A stretch of 37,398 nucleotides of DNA from JBFMFH01 sp040752275 (GTDB lineage: Bacteria; Acidobacteriota; Vicinamibacteria; Vicinamibacterales; JAKQTR01), in contig JBFMFH010000072.1 of assembly GCA_040752275.1 (NCBI GenBank), forward strand, positions 1 through 37,398, written 5' to 3'. The translations under genes were made by a program, and so were the position numbers. Under the pieces are notes generated by a model. The model was not told the DNA's origin. It saw only the letters and a program-made list of their open reading frames with translations, and searched no databases. Positions within the stretch are counted from its first letter, which is position 1; each line of letters starts with the position of its first letter. Below, in pieces: positions 34,479 to 37,398 of this stretch.

Positions 34479-36587
34479 TCACCCTATTCTGTCTTCTGTC
34501 TCCTGTCTCCTGTCTCCTGACTCCTGACTCCTGACTTCTGCCTTCTCGCCCGAGCCCGGCTCCGCGTAGCGTAGCACCGCGCCGAGATCCGCCGGCGCGC
34601 CGCGCAGACCCTCGGCCCACACGTCGCCGGCGGTGCGCAGGCGCGAGGGCATGCTCTCGATCGTGAAATCGCGCGGATCGACACCGTCATCCACCTCCCG
34701 CCAGGTCAGCGGCGCCGATACCCCCGCAAACTCGCTGGCACGCGCGCTGTAGGCGCACGCCAGGGTCTTGCCCCGGATGTTCTGCAGGTAGTCCACATAC
34801 ACCGTGCGGCCCCGGGCGCCGACGGCCCGCTCGACGGTCGCCTGCGACGGGTGCCGTTGTGCCACCATCGTGGCGACGATCTGCGCGAAGATCTGCCCGG
34901 CCTGATACGGGAGCGAGGGAGGGAGCTTGACGAAGAGGTGCAGCCCGCTCGCCCCGGACGTCTTGGCGGCGCCGGCGATGCCGAGCCGGCCGAGCTCGTC
35001 GCGGAGCCATCGCGCGACGTCGAGTACCTGACGGAAGGAGACGCCGGGCATCGGGTCGAGATCGAAGGCGATGAAGTCCGGGTTGTCTGACGTGGCCACT
35101 CGCGAGAACCACGGGTCCTGCGAGATCACCGCCAGTTGCGACATGTAGATCAGCGTGCGCAGCGATCCCCCGACAAGACGGCTCGGCACGTCAGTGTCAC
35201 CTTCGACGGTCTCGACCCGGACGCCCTCGGGCACCTGGTCCGGAGCGCGTTGCTGATAGAAGGTCTTGCCGGCGATACCGTTCGGGAACCGTTTCATGAC
35301 GAGAGGCCGTTCGGCCACGACGGGGAGGATGACCGGCGCCGCGCCCGCGTAGTAGCGCATGAGTGCGCCCTTCGTCAGGCGGCCGGCCGGCCAGAACACC
35401 TTGCCGAGGTTGGTGACCTCCAGTGAGGACCCGTCGGGCAGGACGATGACGCCAGAGCCGCGACCCGCTTCGATGTCGTGGAGCTGCTCCACGACGGCGG
35501 CGCGCAAACCGGTCTCGGGGTCAGGCGCGGCTCCGGGCCCAGGCCCGGGCGCGTCATCGGCCGGCTCGAGCGATGGCCGCTCCCGGACGACCGCGCGCGG
35601 GCGAACGTCATCCCGCAGCCCCAGATACACGGGATGACGCAGATGCCCTTCTGGCGTCCACTCGGCGAACCTGACGTCCGCCACCAGCAGGGGTTCGACC
35701 CACGTGGCGCGCTCGGCGGTGTCGGGCGGCTCCGCGAATGGGCAGGCCTTGCGGACCAGCGGCCTCAACAGCCCGCTCACGCGCGCAAGCTCGGACGCAT
35801 CGAATCCAGTCCCAACCGACCCCGCGAAGACCAGCAGCTCGCCCTTCCGCACGCCAAGGAGCAGCGCGCCGAACGCGTGTCGCGAGCCACGGGGAGCGGT
35901 CCACCCGCAGACAACGAACTCCTGGCGCTGCGTGAGCTTGATCTTTCGCCAGTCCGCGGTTCGCTTCCCGGAGCGGTAGCGCGAGTCCAGATGCTTGGCG
36001 ACGAGTCCTTCCCACCCCTCGTCGTGGGCGCGCCTCATGAGCGCACGGCCGTCGCCAGGCTCGAACTGGCTGATGCGCAGAAGCGGCGAACCCGCATCCG
36101 ACCAGGCCCGCTCGAGGCGGTCTCGGCGGGCGGACAACGGGAGGTCGCGGAGATCCTCGCCACCCTCGCGCAGCAGGTCGAACGCGACGAAGGCGGCCGG
36201 CTGCTCAGTCGATCGCGAGGCCGCCAGGTGACGTCCCGTCACGTGCAGCCGGCTCTGCAGTTTCGTGAGGCTGGTCGGGTGGCCTGCGCCGTCGAGCGCC
36301 ACGATCTCGCCGTCCAGGAGGAGCGGCCGCCGTAGCGCCCGGACGCGCGCATCGAACGCCCTGACGAGGTCTGGAAACTGGAGGGACTTCTCGTGGCCGA
36401 GACGCGAGTAGATCGCGACGCGCCGGCTCCCGGCCTTCGGGTCCAGCGACACCAGCGCCCGGATGCCGTCGTACTTGGGCTCGAAGGCAAACAGCGCATC
36501 GTCGAGTGCCGCATCGCCGAGCGAAGCCAGCATCGGACGCACCTTGCCGGGGTCGTCCCGCCAGGGTACGGACTTGTGCGTGGACAT
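34479..36587 (-). CDS. ligD: LigD-type ATP-dependent DNA ligase/polymerase for non-homologous end joining
   Basis: This 702-residue protein has an N-terminal ATP-dependent ligase domain (about 15-320). K38 in the adenylation motif FEPKYDGIRAL, DGEIVALD and EGLVAKHLDSRY are visible. A Pro/Gly-rich linker (about 340-370) leads to the LigD polymerase/primase domain (about 385-675), with the DLD catalytic acids in FIAFDLDP, SGASGLHLFVKL and the aspartate in VYVDYLQN. There is no phosphoesterase domain. Such proteins fill and seal double-strand breaks with Ku, which is not in this window. The last ~20 residues (from about SQESGDRRQETEDR) derive from a heptanucleotide repeat and are probably dispensable. 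No clear Shine-Dalgarno sequence precedes the ATG at 36587. Confidence 0.93.
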   Translation of the reverse strand: MSTHKSVPWRDDPGKVRPMLASLGDAALDDALFAFEPKYDGIRALVSLDPKAGSRRVAIYSRLGHEKSLQFPDLVRAFDARVRALRRPLLLDGEIVALDGAGHPTSLTKLQSRLHVTGRHLAASRSTEQPAAFVAFDLLREGGEDLRDLPLSARRDRLERAWSDAGSPLLRISQFEPGDGRALMRRAHDEGWEGLVAKHLDSRYRSGKRTADWRKIKLTQRQEFVVCGWTAPRGSRHAFGALLLGVRKGELLVFAGSVGTGFDASELARVSGLLRPLVRKACPFAEPPDTAERATWVEPLLVADVRFAEWTPEGHLRHPVYLGLRDDVRPRAVVRERPSLEPADDAPGPGPGAAPDPETGLRAAVVEQLHDIEAGRGSGVIVLPDGSSLEVTNLGKVFWPAGRLTKGALMRYYAGAAPVILPVVAERPLVMKRFPNGIAGKTFYQQRAPDQVPEGVRVETVEGDTDVPSRLVGGSLRTLIYMSQLAVISQDPWFSRVATSDNPDFIAFDLDPMPGVSFRQVLDVARWLRDELGRLGIAGAAKTSGASGLHLFVKLPPSLPYQAGQIFAQIVATMVAQRHPSQATVERAVGARGRTVYVDYLQNIRGKTLACAYSARASEFAGVSAPLTWREVDDGVDPRDFTIESMPSRLRTAGDVWAEGLRGAPADLGAVLRYAEPGSGEKAEVRSQESGDRRQETEDRIG
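34487..34545. repeat. TCCTGTC/TCCTGAC heptanucleotide array in the 3' end of ligD
   Basis: About eight 7-base units, degenerate at both ends. They are read on the minus strand as the charged C-terminal tail of LigD. It is the same repeat class as 24493-24537, in opposite orientation relative to the window but the same relation to its gene (3' end). Confidence 0.8.
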
Positions 36588-36731
36588 GGAAAGAGGGCCC
36601 GTGGTCTACGTCTGACGGCGTGAAGCGTTGAGTCTACATCGACAATGGGCCCGAATCCCCGGTCCTGCCTGCCTCGACGAAGCCTCGCAGATGCGAGCTT
36701 GGCAGAGTCGGGAGTCCCGAATGCCGTTCCG

Positions 36732-37160
36732 TCAGATCAGCCCGCGCTGGCGGCGGAGTTCGAATTCTGCCCGGGCCCAGTCGTCGGCCGGGTTGCCCGG
36801 CGCGCCGTTCCGATCGAGGAACAGGAAGTAGGCCCGCTCCGCAATCTCACTGTGCGTCGGCGCAGAGCCAGCCGCCGTCTCCGCCTGCGCGCCGATGGCG
36901 TTCCGGTCGGCAACGATGGCCCGTGGCTGCGCTCCGGCCGTCTGCCTGCGCATCGAGGTTCGGCGGGCAGGTCTGCGAGCCGGCTTCGCGGCCGGCGGCG
37001 TGTCGGTTGTGGCAACGCGCCGGCGCCGTCCCGGCGCGGCGCCGGCGTGAGGCACCCCAGTCTGTGGTGCCGATGCGGCTGGCGCGGCCTGTCGGGCGCG
37101 CCGGGCAGCCGGCCTTGCTGGTGCTGCACTCGACTCGGTCTTCTTCCTTCTTGCGGGCAT
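36732..37160 (-). CDS. DUF2934 protein with basic Ala/Pro/Arg-rich N-terminus
   Basis: This 142-residue protein has residues 1-95 rich in Ala, Pro, Arg and Lys, resembling histone-H1-like tails. Residues about 100-142 form the DUF2934 domain (EIAERAYFLFLDRNGAPGNP, then DDWARAEFELR). The tail suggests nucleic-acid binding. DUF2934 itself has no defined activity. The ATG at 37160 follows AAAGGA by seven bases; a longer in-frame start at 37223 lacks this support. The gene lies upstream of ligD on the same strand (144 bases), so a link with DNA repair is possible. A GATAAT -10-like element lies at 37248-37253. Confidence 0.8.
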   Translation of the reverse strand: MPARRKKTESSAAPARPAARRARQAAPAASAPQTGVPHAGAAPGRRRRVATTDTPPAAKPARRPARRTSMRRQTAGAQPRAIVADRNAIGAQAETAAGSAPTHSEIAERAYFLFLDRNGAPGNPADDWARAEFELRRQRGLI

Positions 37161-37273
37161 GAGGCCATCCTTTCGAAGTACGGTGCGGATCACCGGCCAA
37201 CGCCAAACATGGGCATGCCACACCCGTCACCGGCGATGCCTCTTCACATTATCGCGCCGATGCGTGTCGAGCA

Positions 37274-37398
37274 GCTAGTGCCCTGGAACCGTGATGCCTC
37301 ACACAATTCCCGGGCGGGGCATCCCGCCTGGCGGCGTTGCTCCTCCCTCACATACCGGGAGTATGCTCAGTCGTCGCGCCTGGCCAGCCGGGCGCCGC
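37274..37398. repeat. Left part of the MITE-like element at the window end
   Basis: It begins with the 26-bp terminal inverted repeat (37274-37299) complementary to 102-127, and ends with the 84 bases (37315-37398) identical to 1-84. Outer bases read GCAG-CTAG on this side and CTAG-CAG on the other, so a CTAG or TA target duplication is visible. Between the DUF2934 start and this element there is no further gene. Confidence 0.7.

Overview
The window looks like a piece of chromosome from a GC-rich Acidobacteriota bacterium, possibly of the class Vicinamibacteria. The pointers are a TonB-dependent receptor with an N-terminal carboxypeptidase-regulatory domain, a CBM9/DUF5916 outer-membrane barrel, several exported peptidases with Gly/Arg-rich inserts, stacked PAS/histidine-kinase signalling, and a URO-D/sodium-symporter pair. 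This assignment is an inference from gene content; no rRNA is present to confirm it.

Layout, left to right. (1) Position 1 lies inside a short repeat element that also closes the window: the first 84 bases are identical to the last 84, and joining the ends gives a ~168-bp element with perfect 26-bp terminal inverted repeats. (2) 298-5210: an exported M23 (LytM) peptidase convergent with two tandem M14 carboxypeptidase-like genes. One has all catalytic residues; the other has its first zinc motif permuted and the remaining ligand lost. (3) 5494-9366: a tightly overlapping iron/manganese operon made of an MntR-type repressor, a second full DtxR-type regulator carrying an N-terminal membrane helix and a C-terminal FeoA domain, and a FeoB split in frame into a GTPase and a permease. 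(4) 9466-10764: an ECF sigma factor with a small membrane protein (putative anti-sigma), divergent from a small 3-helix membrane protein. (5) 11182-13383: DUF5916 barrel. (6) 13459-16234: Fur-family repressor and katG operon, an oxidative-stress unit with an operator overlapping the -35 region. (7) 16294-19794: tRNA-Lys, exported DinB-like protein, YgjP-like metalloprotease, MFS transporter. (8) 20016-24540: large TonB receptor, HAD hydrolase, and an unrecognised protein. (9) 24718-30532: exported M28 aminopeptidase, DUF2892 protein, and a three-gene operon (small helical protein, sodium:solute symporter, URO-D/corrinoid-methyltransferase-like protein). (10) 30854-33154: three-PAS hybrid histidine kinase. 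(11) 33327-34251: a truncated HicB-like antitoxin, a 134-bp tandem repeat that carries the 3' end of a tRNA-Arg, and two tRNA-Arg genes. (12) 34479-37160: a LigD with ligase then polymerase domains, and a DUF2934 protein.

The most system-like region is the Feo operon, where metal sensing is placed both in the cytosol and, by prediction, at the membrane beside the transporter. Two other themes recur. Several genes have promoter -10 elements only 4-9 bases before a start codon that lacks a Shine-Dalgarno sequence, which suggests leaderless transcripts. Intergenic spaces are populated by heptanucleotide-type repeats, an 11-bp tandem repeat within a dispersed 39-bp repeat, and hairpins without T-runs between convergent genes.
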